Below are positions 11,796 through 19,642 of a stretch of DNA of 23,005 nt, piece after piece (position 1 is the first letter of the stretch; each line of letters opens with the position of its first letter). Source of the DNA: RGIG1668 sp045124495 (GTDB taxonomy: Bacteria; Bacillota; Clostridia; Lachnospirales; Lachnospiraceae); contig JBGVLX010000125.1 in assembly GCA_045124495.1 (NCBI GenBank), positions 1 through 23,005 on the forward strand. Reading direction: 5' to 3'. Below the pieces are notes generated by a model, which did no database searches, had not been told where the DNA came from, and saw only the letters and a list, made by a program, of their open reading frames with translations. The position numbers and the translations under genes are program-made.

Positions 11796-12650
11796 ATGAG
11801 AAAGAAATTTGTAAAATTTTTAGGAGCAGTAGCTACAGTAACGATGATGGCGATTTCCATGACAGGATGTGGAAGTTCAGATTCGGGTTCTGGAAGTAGT
11901 GGAGATGGAGAATTAAAGGGAACTGTAACCATGGCAGGAAGTACTTCTATGGAAAAACTTGCCAATGCGCTTGCAGAAGGATTTATGGAAAAGAACGATG
12001 GGGTAAAAGTAACAGCAGAGTTTACCGGCTCTTCCGCTGGTATGGAATCTTTAGCAGCAGGGAGCGTGGATATCGGAAATGCATCCCGTGAATTAAGTGA
12101 TTCAGAAGTTTCCGGTGGTGCAGTTGAAAATGTGGTGGCCATTGATGGTATTGCAGTCATTACAGATGGAGATAATTCGGTGAAAGAAATTACTTCTGAA
12201 GATCTGAAAAAAGTCTATACAGGAGAAATCACAAACTGGAATGAACTTGGCGGGGATGATGAAGCAATCGTAGTAATTGGACGTGAAAGCTCTTCCGGAA
12301 CCAGATCAGCATTTGAAGAACTTCTTGAAATTGAAGATCAATGTAACTATGCCAATGAACTTGATTCTACCGGAGCAGTTCTTGCACAGGTAGCCGCTAC
12401 GCCGGGAGCAATTGGATATGTATCTTTAGACGTTGTAGACGACAGTGTCATTGCACTTTCTATTGATGGAGTAGAAGCTACAGACGAAAACATTATTGCA
12501 GGAAAATATATGTTATCCAGACCTTTTGTAATGGCGACCATGGGCGAAATTTCTGAACAAAGCGAAGCAGTACAGGCATTCTTTGAATACATAGAGTCAG
12601 AAGAAGGAAAAGAAATTATTAAATCAGTAGGACTTATTTTACCAGAGTAG
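11796..12650 (+). CDS. pstS: Phosphate ABC transporter, substrate-binding lipoprotein
   Basis: Captures phosphate outside the membrane and hands it to PstCA. 284 residues with a lipoprotein signal: MRKKF, a hydrophobic core, and lipobox SMTGC with the lipidated Cys at 25, followed by a Ser/Gly-rich tether. The mature domain begins GTVTMAGSTSMEKLA, the phosphate-binding segment with the Ser/Thr cluster, and contains FTGSSAGMESLAAG, IGNASREL and IGRESSSGTRSAFEE, all typical of PstS. The ATG at 11796 is chosen because GGAGG lies 8 nt before it; an upstream ATG at 11781 overlaps that site. It is the first gene of pstSCAB-phoU, controlled by the Pho boxes at 11672-11739. Confidence 0.95.
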   Translation: MRKKFVKFLGAVATVTMMAISMTGCGSSDSGSGSSGDGELKGTVTMAGSTSMEKLANALAEGFMEKNDGVKVTAEFTGSSAGMESLAAGSVDIGNASRELSDSEVSGGAVENVVAIDGIAVITDGDNSVKEITSEDLKKVYTGEITNWNELGGDDEAIVVIGRESSSGTRSAFEELLEIEDQCNYANELDSTGAVLAQVAATPGAIGYVSLDVVDDSVIALSIDGVEATDENIIAGKYMLSRPFVMATMGEISEQSEAVQAFFEYIESEEGKEIIKSVGLILPE

Positions 12651-12663
12651 GATGAAGGTTAGT

Positions 12664-13608
12664 ATGAAAAAAGAAACAGGTTCCATAAAATCGGGAAAGC
12701 AGGGGAAACACCCCCGGGCTTTCTCGGAAAATCTCGCTAAAAATTGTTTTTTGGTTGCAGCAATTCTTGCCATAGTGGCAGTTCTTTCTATTATGCTATA
12801 CATGTTTTTAAAAGGAACACCGGCACTTTTTGAGGTAGGTTTTACCGATATTTTATTTGAAAAGGAGTGGCGTCCGGCAGCAAAAGAAAATCCAAGTTTT
12901 GGCATTTTATATATTATACTTACTTCCCTTGTCGGTACCACCATGGCAATTATTCTGGGGGTTCCTTTGGGAATATTGACAGCAGTATTTTTAACGGAAG
13001 TAGCACCAAAAAGATTAGCAGCACTTGTGCAACCGGCAGTGGAACTTTTAGCAGCAATTCCATCCGTAATTTATGGACTGCTTGGAATCATGATTCTTAC
13101 ACCGTGGATGTATAAAGTGGAAAAGTGGGTATTTGAAGGGAGTAAAGATCACCAGTATACCGGTGGGGCAAATTTGATTTCTGCAGTTATTGTACTTGCA
13201 ATCATGATTCTTCCAACGGTAGTTAATATGAGTGTTTCTGCCATTCGTGCGGTAGATGGTAAACTGAAATCCGCCTCACTGGCACTGGGAGCAACGAAAA
13301 TGCAGACAATTTTTAAGGTGGTGATTCCGGCGGCAAAGTCAGGAATTATGACAGGTATTGTGCTAGGGATCGGAAGAGCCTTAGGGGAAGCAATGGCCAT
13401 AAGCCTTGTTTCAGGAAGTTCAGTAAACCTTCCGCTTCCATTTCATTCTGTAAGATTCTTAACCACAGCCATCGTAAGCGAAATGAGCTATGCAGATGGA
13501 TTACATAGACAGGTGTTGTTTACCATTGGTCTGGTGTTGTTTGTGTTTATTATGGTGATTAACCTGATATTGACCAGAATGATTCGGGGAAAGGAGAAAA
13601 ACTCATGA
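12664..13608 (+). CDS. pstC: Phosphate ABC transporter permease
   Basis: Membrane permease subunit of the high-affinity phosphate importer. About 314 residues with roughly six transmembrane segments. The N-terminal cytoplasmic tail is basic, then comes a membrane segment at about 27-50. ATP-binding-subunit contact is expected in the loop around SASLALGATKMQTIFKVVIP, the EAA-like motif, followed by GIGRALGEAMA, diagnostic of PstC. The ATG at 12664 has GAAGG 5 nt upstream. An ATG at 12652 would lie 1 nt past the pstS stop and remains possible. The stop overlaps the start of pstA by 4 bp (ATGA), indicating translational coupling. Confidence 0.95.
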   Translation: MKKETGSIKSGKQGKHPRAFSENLAKNCFLVAAILAIVAVLSIMLYMFLKGTPALFEVGFTDILFEKEWRPAAKENPSFGILYIILTSLVGTTMAIILGVPLGILTAVFLTEVAPKRLAALVQPAVELLAAIPSVIYGLLGIMILTPWMYKVEKWVFEGSKDHQYTGGANLISAVIVLAIMILPTVVNMSVSAIRAVDGKLKSASLALGATKMQTIFKVVIPAAKSGIMTGIVLGIGRALGEAMAISLVSGSSVNLPLPFHSVRFLTTAIVSEMSYADGLHRQVLFTIGLVLFVFIMVINLILTRMIRGKEKNS

Positions 13609-14468
13609 TTCGAAAAAAGAAAATGCGTTTCGCGGATGGAGTGTTATATGGGGCAATTTATTTATCCGCCACATTTGTAGTTTTACTCCTTTTAGGAATG
13701 ATTGGTTATGTTTTATACCGTGGTCTTGGTGTAGTGTCATGGGATTTTCTAACCGGTGTAACCAGTGTACTTAGGGGAACAACCGGGATTGCAGGAAATA
13801 TTGTAAATACGTTGTATATCATTTTGTTAACCATGCTAATTGCAACTCCGATTGGAGTGGGGGCGGCCATATATCTGAATGAATATGCAAAGCCGGGTAA
13901 GCTGGTTACCTTGATAGAACTGGCAACTCAGATTTTATCAGGAATTCCTTCCATTATCTTTGGGTTGTTCGGAATGATTTTCTTTGGTCAGACTCTAAAG
14001 CTTGGGTATTCTCTTCTTACCGGAGCATTTACCATGGTGCTTATGGTGCTGCCGTTAATTACGCGGAATACCCAGGAAGCTTTAAAAACGGTGCCGGATG
14101 GGTATCGCCAGGGGGCCATTGGATTAGGAACCGGTAAATGGTACATGATAAGGACGATTTTGCTTCCTTGTGCCATGCCTGGAATTATTACAGGGGTCAT
14201 CCTTGCAATCGGAAGAATTGTGGGAGAATCGGCAGCCTTATTATTCACTGCAGGAAGTGCCCATCTGTTACCGGACAGTTTTACAGAATTTTTATCGAAA
14301 GCCTTTGATTCGGGAGGAACTTTGACGATTCAGCTTTACTTAAGTATGTCAAAAGGACAGTATGATGTAGCATTTGGTATTGCGGTGGTATTGTTGGTAA
14401 TCGTGCTCTTGATTAATTTTGCAACAAAACTTTTGGCAAGAAAGTATGATGTAAACCGAAAGGCATAA
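13605..14468 (+). CDS. pstA: Phosphate ABC transporter permease
   Basis: Second permease subunit, which pairs with PstC to form the phosphate channel. 287 residues with about six membrane segments. LTMLIATPIGVGAAIYLNEYA, SGIPSIIFGLFGMIFFG and LKTVPDGYRQGAIGLGTGKW (the cytoplasmic EAA-like loop) followed by ILAIGRIVGESAALLFTAG are characteristic of PstA. The ATG overlaps the pstC stop by 4 bp. It is separated from pstB by 145 bp, a large gap for this operon, and the gap contains the inverted-repeat element at 14482-14570. Confidence 0.95.
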   Translation: MIRKKKMRFADGVLYGAIYLSATFVVLLLLGMIGYVLYRGLGVVSWDFLTGVTSVLRGTTGIAGNIVNTLYIILLTMLIATPIGVGAAIYLNEYAKPGKLVTLIELATQILSGIPSIIFGLFGMIFFGQTLKLGYSLLTGAFTMVLMVLPLITRNTQEALKTVPDGYRQGAIGLGTGKWYMIRTILLPCAMPGIITGVILAIGRIVGESAALLFTAGSAHLLPDSFTEFLSKAFDSGGTLTIQLYLSMSKGQYDVAFGIAVVLLVIVLLINFATKLLARKYDVNRKA

Positions 14469-14481
14469 GAAAGAGCATATG

Positions 14482-14570
14482 TCTTAGTTAATTGCAAAAC
14501 TATAATATTTTATTGACAGCGATTCAAAAGAATCAAAACAATGCAGGCATGGTTTCGCAATTGACTAAGA
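14482..14570. repeat. Inverted-repeat hairpin element between pstA and pstB
   Basis: 20-nt arms at 14482-14501 and 14551-14570 pair with three differences, two of them G-U wobbles in RNA. Inside is a perfect GATTC-AAAA-GAATC hairpin (14521-14534). The right arm contains GTTTCGCAATT, shared with the right end of the element after pyrG (5859-5869). It looks like a short MITE- or REP-like repeat. In the mRNA it would form a large hairpin that could stabilise the upstream half or lower expression of pstB-phoU. Confidence 0.6.
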
Positions 14571-14613
14571 ATGTGTCTTAGTGAAGAGAAAAATGATACC
14601 TATGGAGGATAAG

Positions 14614-15375
14614 ATGGATAAAAAAGTGAAAATTAAGGTGCAGAACCTAAACCTTTACTATGGCGAAAATCATGCATTGAAAGATGTCAGTATGGATATC
14701 AAAGAAAACTGCATCACAGCTTTTATTGGCCCTTCCGGTTGCGGCAAGTCCACATTTTTGAAAACCTTAAATCGCATGAATGATTTGGTGGATCATGTAA
14801 AGATTACCGGAAGTGTCAGTCTGGATGGAGAAGACATTTATGCCGGGGATGTAAATACTACGGTTCTTAGAAAGAAGATTGGTATGGTATTTCAACAGCC
14901 AAATCCATTTCCTATGAGTATTTATGATAACATTGCTTATGGTCCGAGGGTGCATGGAATCAGGGATAAAGCCAGATTGGATGAAATTGTGGAGGAATCT
15001 TTAAGAGGGGCTGCTATTTTTGATGAAGTAAAAGACCGTTTGAAAAAATCAGCATTGGGTTTATCCGGTGGTCAGCAGCAGCGTATCTGTATTGCAAGGG
15101 CTTTGGCAGTACAGCCGGAAGTACTTCTTATGGATGAGCCAACTTCGGCATTGGATCCGATTTCAACTTCAAAAGTGGAAGAACTAATGGAGGAACTTAA
15201 GAAAAAATATACCGTTGTGGTGGTTACCCACAACATGCAGCAGGCTGCAAGAGTTTCGGATGATACCGCATTTTTTCTTGTGGGAGAAATGGTAGAATTT
15301 GGGGACACGGAAACGTTATTCTCCTATCCTACGGATAAGAGGACCGAAGATTATATTACAGGGAGGTTTGGTTAA
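14614..15375 (+). CDS. pstB: Phosphate ABC transporter ATP-binding protein
   Basis: ATPase that powers phosphate import through PstCA. 253 residues, the usual size. Walker A GPSGCGKST at 39-47, Q-loop in MVFQQPNPFPMS, signature LSGGQQQR from 150, Walker B VLLMDEPTSALDP from 170, and H-loop His at 206. The QQPNPFPMSIYDN stretch is specific to PstB. The ATG at 14614 has GGAGG 5 nt upstream, whereas the frame also stays open to a GTG at 14581 without a proper site. The stop overlaps the phoU start by one base (TAATG). Confidence 0.97.
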   Translation: MDKKVKIKVQNLNLYYGENHALKDVSMDIKENCITAFIGPSGCGKSTFLKTLNRMNDLVDHVKITGSVSLDGEDIYAGDVNTTVLRKKIGMVFQQPNPFPMSIYDNIAYGPRVHGIRDKARLDEIVEESLRGAAIFDEVKDRLKKSALGLSGGQQQRICIARALAVQPEVLLMDEPTSALDPISTSKVEELMEELKKKYTVVVVTHNMQQAARVSDDTAFFLVGEMVEFGDTETLFSYPTDKRTEDYITGRFG

Positions 15376-16025
15376 TGGTACGGGCAAAATTCGACGAACA
15401 GCTTTCCAATCTGAATCAGGAACTTTTGAATATGGGTACCATGATAGAAGAGAGAATTCAAAAGGCAGTGGAAGCATTATTAAAACAGGACGTGGAGCTG
15501 GCAGAATATATTATGAATTCTGATGGAGAAGTGGATCAGGAGGAGAAGAAAATAGAGCATTTATGCTTTAATCTTCTGATGCAGCAACAGCCTGTGGCAA
15601 GGGATTTAAGAGTCATTTCTGCAGCCATGAAAATGGTTACGGATATGGAAAGAATCGGAGATCACGCAGTGGATATCTCGGAAATTACCATATTGCTGGC
15701 GGATACGCCTTATGTAAAGAAATTAGAGGATATCAGCAAAATGGCATCTACCACCATAGAAATGTTGATCCACAGTATTGAAGCCTATGTGGAACATGAT
15801 ATGGTAAAAGCCGGAGAAGTCATTAAAAATGACGATATTGTGGATGAATTGTTTCTAAAGGTGAAAGAAGAACTGGTTGAAATGATTCATAAGGATGCAA
15901 ATTGTGGACAACAGGCTGCGGATCTCCTTATGGTGGCAAAATACTTTGAAAGAATCGGAGACCATGCCACCAATATTGCGGAATGGGTCATCTTCTCGCT
16001 GGATGATAAGAGCCGTAAAGTTTAA
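15375..16025 (+). CDS. phoU: Phosphate signalling and transport regulator
   Basis: Cytoplasmic helical protein that links Pst transport activity to the PhoR-like kinase and limits phosphate uptake. 216 residues with two PhoU three-helix repeats (about 8-95 and 110-205). Each has the metal-binding signature: MERIGDHAVDISE around 94-106 and FERIGDHATNIAEW around 193-206. The ATG is overlapped by the pstB stop. A hairpin at 16061-16083 follows. The order pstSCAB-phoU with a two-component pair downstream is the classical arrangement. Confidence 0.97.
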   Translation: MVRAKFDEQLSNLNQELLNMGTMIEERIQKAVEALLKQDVELAEYIMNSDGEVDQEEKKIEHLCFNLLMQQQPVARDLRVISAAMKMVTDMERIGDHAVDISEITILLADTPYVKKLEDISKMASTTIEMLIHSIEAYVEHDMVKAGEVIKNDDIVDELFLKVKEELVEMIHKDANCGQQAADLLMVAKYFERIGDHATNIAEWVIFSLDDKSRKV

Positions 16026-16060
16026 TAAGATTTCATGTTTTCTCATTTTATATAAATCAT

Positions 16061-16083
16061 GGGGGTAAAATATTTTTGCCCCC
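16061..16083. terminator. Hairpin after phoU, possible operon end
   Basis: GGGGGTAAAA and TTTTGCCCCC pair over 10 bp (one G-U) around a 3-nt loop, 35 nt after the phoU stop. There is no T-tract on either side. It could be a partial terminator or a 3'-end protecting structure, allowing some read-through into the regulator genes. Confidence 0.45.
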
Positions 16084-16367
16084 AATCACCATATCTGGCA
16101 ATTGTGGAACTATTGTATTTTGTGTGAAATGGATGTTTTTGTTTCTTTTGAATCACTTGATTTTAGAATGAGCCTTGATGATTTAGGGGATATCCTGTAA
16201 AATGATATTTGCGTTGACAGACATTTTCTTAATATGATTCGGGTGTCAAAACAGGCGAAAGAATATCTTGTGTCCGCTGTACCACTGTGTCCATACAGCA
16301 GGGATGAAATATATTTTGGTTGTTTTGGCAGCCGAATCCCATTAAGAAAAAAGAAGGAGGATGCCTT
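16084..16367. other. Intergenic region before the phoB-like gene
   Basis: About 280 bp without a supportable ORF. A consensus -35 TTGACA sits at 16214-16219, but the nearest TATGAT (16233-16238) is only 13 bp away, too close for a normal promoter. TTGACA and a TGTCAA at 16244-16249 are mirror images and could be an operator. No TTTACA Pho boxes are seen here, unlike upstream of pstS. Confidence 0.4.
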
Positions 16368-17036
16368 ATGGCACTGATATATATCGTAGAAGATGACAGT
16401 AATATTAGGGAAATTGAAACCATTGCATTAAAAAACAGCAACTACATGGTGCTGGCTTTTGAAACTGCAAGGGATTTTTATAAAAAAATAGAGGAAATTG
16501 TACCAGATCTTGTGATTCTAGACGTTATGCTTCCAGATGAAAATGGGAATGAAATCGTAAAAAAACTTCGGAAAAGTCCTGCAACAAAGCGCCTTCCGGT
16601 GATTATGGTAACTGCAAAAACTACGGAAATGGATATGATAAAGGGGCTGGACGACGGAGCAGATGATTACATAAAGAAGCCTTTTTCGGTTATGGAACTC
16701 ATTAGCAGAGTGAAAGCGCTTCTTCGGAGAACATTAAAAGAAGAGCAGAAAACACTTCAGATAGACAATGTGTTTTTAGATAATGAGAGGCATATGGTGT
16801 ATGTGGAGGAAGAGCCGGTGGACTTAACCTATAAGGAATACGAATTGTTAAAGTTGTTAATGTCCAATAAGGGCGTGGTTTTATCAAGGGATGTGATCAT
16901 GGAGCATGTCTGGGATACGGAATTTGAAGGAGAATCCCGTACTGTGGATATGCACATAAAAACATTAAGACAAAAACTTGGGTGTGCGGGGACCAAAATC
17001 CGTACCGTGAGAAATGTGGGGTATGTGATGGAATGA
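16368..17036 (+). CDS. PhoB/PhoP-like response regulator
   Basis: DNA-binding regulator of the OmpR/PhoB family, 222 residues. The receiver domain (1-115) has the acidic pair D9/D10, phosphoacceptor D52 in LVILDVMLPD, and the conserved Lys in YIKKPF. A C-terminal winged helix (about 125-220) carries DLTYKEYELLKLLM, SRDVIMEHVWD and the recognition region RTVDMHIKTLRQKLG. AAGGAGG is 7 nt before the ATG, and the in-frame start at 16320 is not supported. The kinase gene overlaps its stop by 4 bp. The location after pstSCAB-phoU points to control of phosphate genes; no symbol is assigned because PhoB and PhoP usage varies in Firmicutes. Confidence 0.92.
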   Translation: MALIYIVEDDSNIREIETIALKNSNYMVLAFETARDFYKKIEEIVPDLVILDVMLPDENGNEIVKKLRKSPATKRLPVIMVTAKTTEMDMIKGLDDGADDYIKKPFSVMELISRVKALLRRTLKEEQKTLQIDNVFLDNERHMVYVEEEPVDLTYKEYELLKLLMSNKGVVLSRDVIMEHVWDTEFEGESRTVDMHIKTLRQKLGCAGTKIRTVRNVGYVME

Positions 17037-18346
17037 AACGCAGGATTAACATACAATTTATTATCATTACCATTATAGCAATTCTCACTACCATGGGGCT
17101 TATGGTCTGGATTCTTTACAATGTATTCCGGGAGCAGGTATTAGATGGATTGCGGTTAGAAGCAGAGGTGTTGAAGAATTCCTATGTTTTTTCAAGGGAA
17201 ACGATAGATTCGGAGGATTTTCAGATTCCTGAATTAAGAATTACCTGGATTGACGTGGATGGAACCGTATTATTTGACAACAATGTTGATATAGGAGGGA
17301 TGGATAACCATGCTACCCGTCCTGAGGTAGAAGGAGCATTGAAAAATGGAACCGGGGAAGCAATCCGTAATTCGGATACCATGAATATCAATACCTACTA
17401 TTATGCCCTGAAGTTAGAAGATGGAACGGTCATCCGTGTGGCAAAAGAGGCGGGCAACCTCTTTAGTATGTTAGAATCCGCAATTCCATTGATTCTTCTG
17501 ATTATGGTTGTTATGATTTTTATATGCATTTTAATCTCTCATTTTGTTACGAAGAAATTAATCCAGCCCATTAATATGCTTGCAAAGAATCTAGATGATT
17601 ACAGTCAGGTGGCTGTATATAAGGAATTGGTTCCTTTTGTATCTACCATACGTTCTCAGCATGAAAATATATTAGAAGCTGCAAAAATGAGACAGGATTT
17701 TACTGCAAATGTTTCCCATGAGTTAAAAACTCCTCTTACCGCTATTTCCGGTTATGCAGAGTTGATTGAAAACAAAATGGTGGATGAGTTAAAAACCATT
17801 GAATTTGCGAAAGAAATCCGTCAAAATTCGGACAGACTGGTGCGCCTGATTAATGATATCATTAATCTTTCTGAATTAGACCGGATGGAAGGGCATATTC
17901 AGATGGAGGAGATAAATCTTTTTGAGGTTGCCATGGAATGTACGAAACCTCTGTCTATCAATGCGGGGAAAAAGGCAATTCGTTTTTCCTGTATTGGTGA
18001 AGCCTGTGAAATACGAGGAAACAGGGATTTAATCTCGGAACTGATTATGAATCTTTGTGAAAATGCCATCCGATATAATAAGAAGGATGGAAGTGTGACG
18101 TTAGAGGTAGGGATGGAGGAAAATTGTCCTACTTTGACGGTGAGTGATACCGGGATTGGAATACCGAAGGAACATCAGGAGAGAATTTTCGAGAGATTTT
18201 ACCGGGTGGATAAGAGTCGTTCTAAAGAAACCGGTGGAACCGGCCTTGGACTTGCCATTGTGAAACATATCGTGGCGATTCATGATGCAAGGATTACATT
18301 GGTGAGCGAAGAAGGAGAAGGAACGATGATAAAGGTGAAGTTTTAA
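17033..18346 (+). CDS. PhoR-like sensor histidine kinase
   Basis: Membrane kinase of 437 residues, partner of the regulator at 16368. TM1 lies at about 8-30, an extracytoplasmic domain of about 115 residues follows with a PAS/Cache-like pattern (WIDVDGTVLFDNN), and TM2 lies at about 148-170. A short HAMP-like linker leads to the dimerisation helix with the phosphoacceptor H229 in NVSHELKTPLTAISGYAELI. The ATPase domain has the N-box LIMNLCENAIRYN, G1 VSDTGIGIPKEH, F-box RIFERFYRVDKSRS and G2 GTGLGLAIVKHI. The start is the ATG overlapping the regulator stop. Phosphate sensing through PstSCAB/PhoU is inferred from position. Confidence 0.93.
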   Translation: MKRRINIQFIIITIIAILTTMGLMVWILYNVFREQVLDGLRLEAEVLKNSYVFSRETIDSEDFQIPELRITWIDVDGTVLFDNNVDIGGMDNHATRPEVEGALKNGTGEAIRNSDTMNINTYYYALKLEDGTVIRVAKEAGNLFSMLESAIPLILLIMVVMIFICILISHFVTKKLIQPINMLAKNLDDYSQVAVYKELVPFVSTIRSQHENILEAAKMRQDFTANVSHELKTPLTAISGYAELIENKMVDELKTIEFAKEIRQNSDRLVRLINDIINLSELDRMEGHIQMEEINLFEVAMECTKPLSINAGKKAIRFSCIGEACEIRGNRDLISELIMNLCENAIRYNKKDGSVTLEVGMEENCPTLTVSDTGIGIPKEHQERIFERFYRVDKSRSKETGGTGLGLAIVKHIVAIHDARITLVSEEGEGTMIKVKF

Positions 18347-18397
18347 GGGATTGCATTGAAACTTCTTTGATGAAATATTAGAGGAGTGGAATAAATA

Positions 18398-18673
18398 ATG
18401 GATGCAACACTTTTTAATATAGGGATATGTGAAATGTCAGCAGATTTATTTGTTCAGTCTGTGAAAAATGGTTATGATTCAAAAGACTTTATTGAAAAGT
18501 TAATGTGTTCAGATACTGCGACTTATTTGTATGATAAAACTTACACTCAAATGTGGATAGGATCGAATTATATTATTCAGACCTTAGAACAAGAAGTTAC
18601 AATTGAGAGAGGAAAGCAGTATACAGAAGATTTAATGGCTTGGATTGGATACTTATTTGCCTGCTGGAATTAG
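18398..18673 (+). CDS. Unknown protein upstream of PIN toxin, candidate antitoxin
   Basis: 91 residues, start ATG after GAGGAGTGG. It begins MDATLFNIGICEMSADLFV. The C-terminal half contains aromatic-rich segments such as YTQMWIGSNYIIQ and LMAWIGYLFACW. No ribbon-helix-helix, AbrB or HTH pattern typical of VapB antitoxins can be seen. The gene is 21 nt upstream of the PIN-domain gene and shares its orientation, so it may be the antitoxin or an unrelated leader gene. It ends abruptly after CWN, which could reflect C-terminal truncation. Confidence 0.6.
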   Translation: MDATLFNIGICEMSADLFVQSVKNGYDSKDFIEKLMCSDTATYLYDKTYTQMWIGSNYIIQTLEQEVTIERGKQYTEDLMAWIGYLFACWN

Positions 18674-18694
18674 CTTCTTATAGGGAAGAAAAGT

Positions 18695-19108
18695 ATGGTA
18701 AATAAAATTTTGGTTGATACTAATGTACTGTTGGATTATCTTCTTGAACGTGAACCATTCTTTGATGATGCAAAAAAAGTTATTTTATCCTGTGTAGACG
18801 GAAACATAAAAGGATGTATCGCAGCACATTCAATCCCTAATATATTCTTTATATTAAGGAAAGACTACAATGCAAAGGAACGAAGAGAGGTATTATCTAA
18901 ACTATGCACACTCTTTGATGTTGAAGGAATTGATAAGGCTAAACTTTTGTCAGGACTTGCAAATGAAAATTTTTCGGATTTTGAGGATTGTTTACAGATG
19001 GAATGTGCAAAGTCATACGGAGCAGATTACATTGTGACAAGAAATGTTTTAGATTATGTTGCCTCGCAAGTAAAAGCAATTGAGCCAAAGGATTACGTGA
19101 AACTTTAA
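18695..19108 (+). CDS. PIN-domain ribonuclease, VapC-like toxin
   Basis: 137-residue PIN-domain protein. Acidic active-site residues are placed as in VapC toxins: D8 in VDTNVLLDYLL, the D95/E97/D98 cluster in DFEDCLQMECA, and D111 before the IVTRN strand. Such proteins cleave tRNA or other RNA and are normally held inactive by a cognate antitoxin translated from the same mRNA. The ATG has GGGAAG 6 nt upstream. The gene before it (18398-18673) is the only candidate partner, and a strong terminator follows at 19124-19163. Confidence 0.85.
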   Translation: MVNKILVDTNVLLDYLLEREPFFDDAKKVILSCVDGNIKGCIAAHSIPNIFFILRKDYNAKERREVLSKLCTLFDVEGIDKAKLLSGLANENFSDFEDCLQMECAKSYGADYIVTRNVLDYVASQVKAIEPKDYVKL

Positions 19109-19123
19109 AGTTGATTATAAGTG

Positions 19124-19163
19124 AAGCACCAACGAAAGAAATTCTTTTGAAGGTGCTTTTTTT
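19124..19163 (+). terminator. Terminator after the PIN gene
   Basis: AAGCACC (19124-19130) and GGTGCTT (19152-19158) form a 7-bp stem around a partly self-pairing 21-nt loop, followed by a T-run to 19163. Confidence 0.85.
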
Positions 19164-19571
19164 GTTAGAGAGGAAAGTAAGGGATAAAATTTTAATAACG
19201 TAAATCTTCTGGAAACTATCACTATTATTGATTTGACGTATGGAAGATGCAGAGATGACAATTCTCACTGGCAGAATGTATTAAAAGATTGTAAAGATAG
19301 GTGCCAAGAAAATTATATCTGGTTGATTTCGAAATAATAAAATATTTTAAGTTTCGAAAGTGATATTCTGACCGCTAATGAAGTGCTGGTAAACCGTATA
19401 ACAATAGGAAAATATATTAAGCACCTATGTAATGCATTTATATTCTATGTCATTAACTGCTATCTTGATAAAATGAAAAAGATATGTTTAATCAACAGAG
19501 TAAAAAGATTCAATATTGTGAGCAAACAGTCGATGGCTTGACTTAAAAATGGTTTTAATCATAGAGAACCG
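19164..19571. other. Intergenic region with no supportable gene
   Basis: About 400 AT-rich bases. The longest plus-strand frame with an ATG that I noticed is a 22-residue ORF at 19473-19541 without a ribosome site, which is not credible. Nothing structured stands out. It may be decayed mobile DNA, given the accessory genes on both sides. Confidence 0.5.
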
Positions 19572-19600
19572 TTGCATTAAAAAAGGAAATCCGTTATACT
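19572..19600 (+). promoter_or_regulatory. Promoter of the AAA-ATPase/PD-(D/E)XK gene
   Basis: TTGCAT (19572-19577), 17-bp spacer, TATACT (19595-19600), 43 bp before the start codon. Confidence 0.6.
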
Positions 19601-19642
19601 AATCCTAAAAATAAGGGGGATTTTGAAAGGGTGTGAACAGAT

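Noticed and set aside
12639..12944. Minus-strand ORF of 101 codons across the pstS-pstC junction
   Set aside because: Shadow of pstC in the opposite strand; conflicts with strong coding evidence for pstSCAB.
16214..16238. TTGACA/TATGAT promoter for the phoB-like gene
   Set aside because: The 13-bp spacing is too short for a sigma-A promoter and no better -10 is at 16-18 bp.
19473..19541. 22-residue plus-strand ORF in the gap before the AAA-ATPase gene
   Set aside because: No ribosome binding site, no promoter and no recognisable features; expected by chance in AT-rich DNA.
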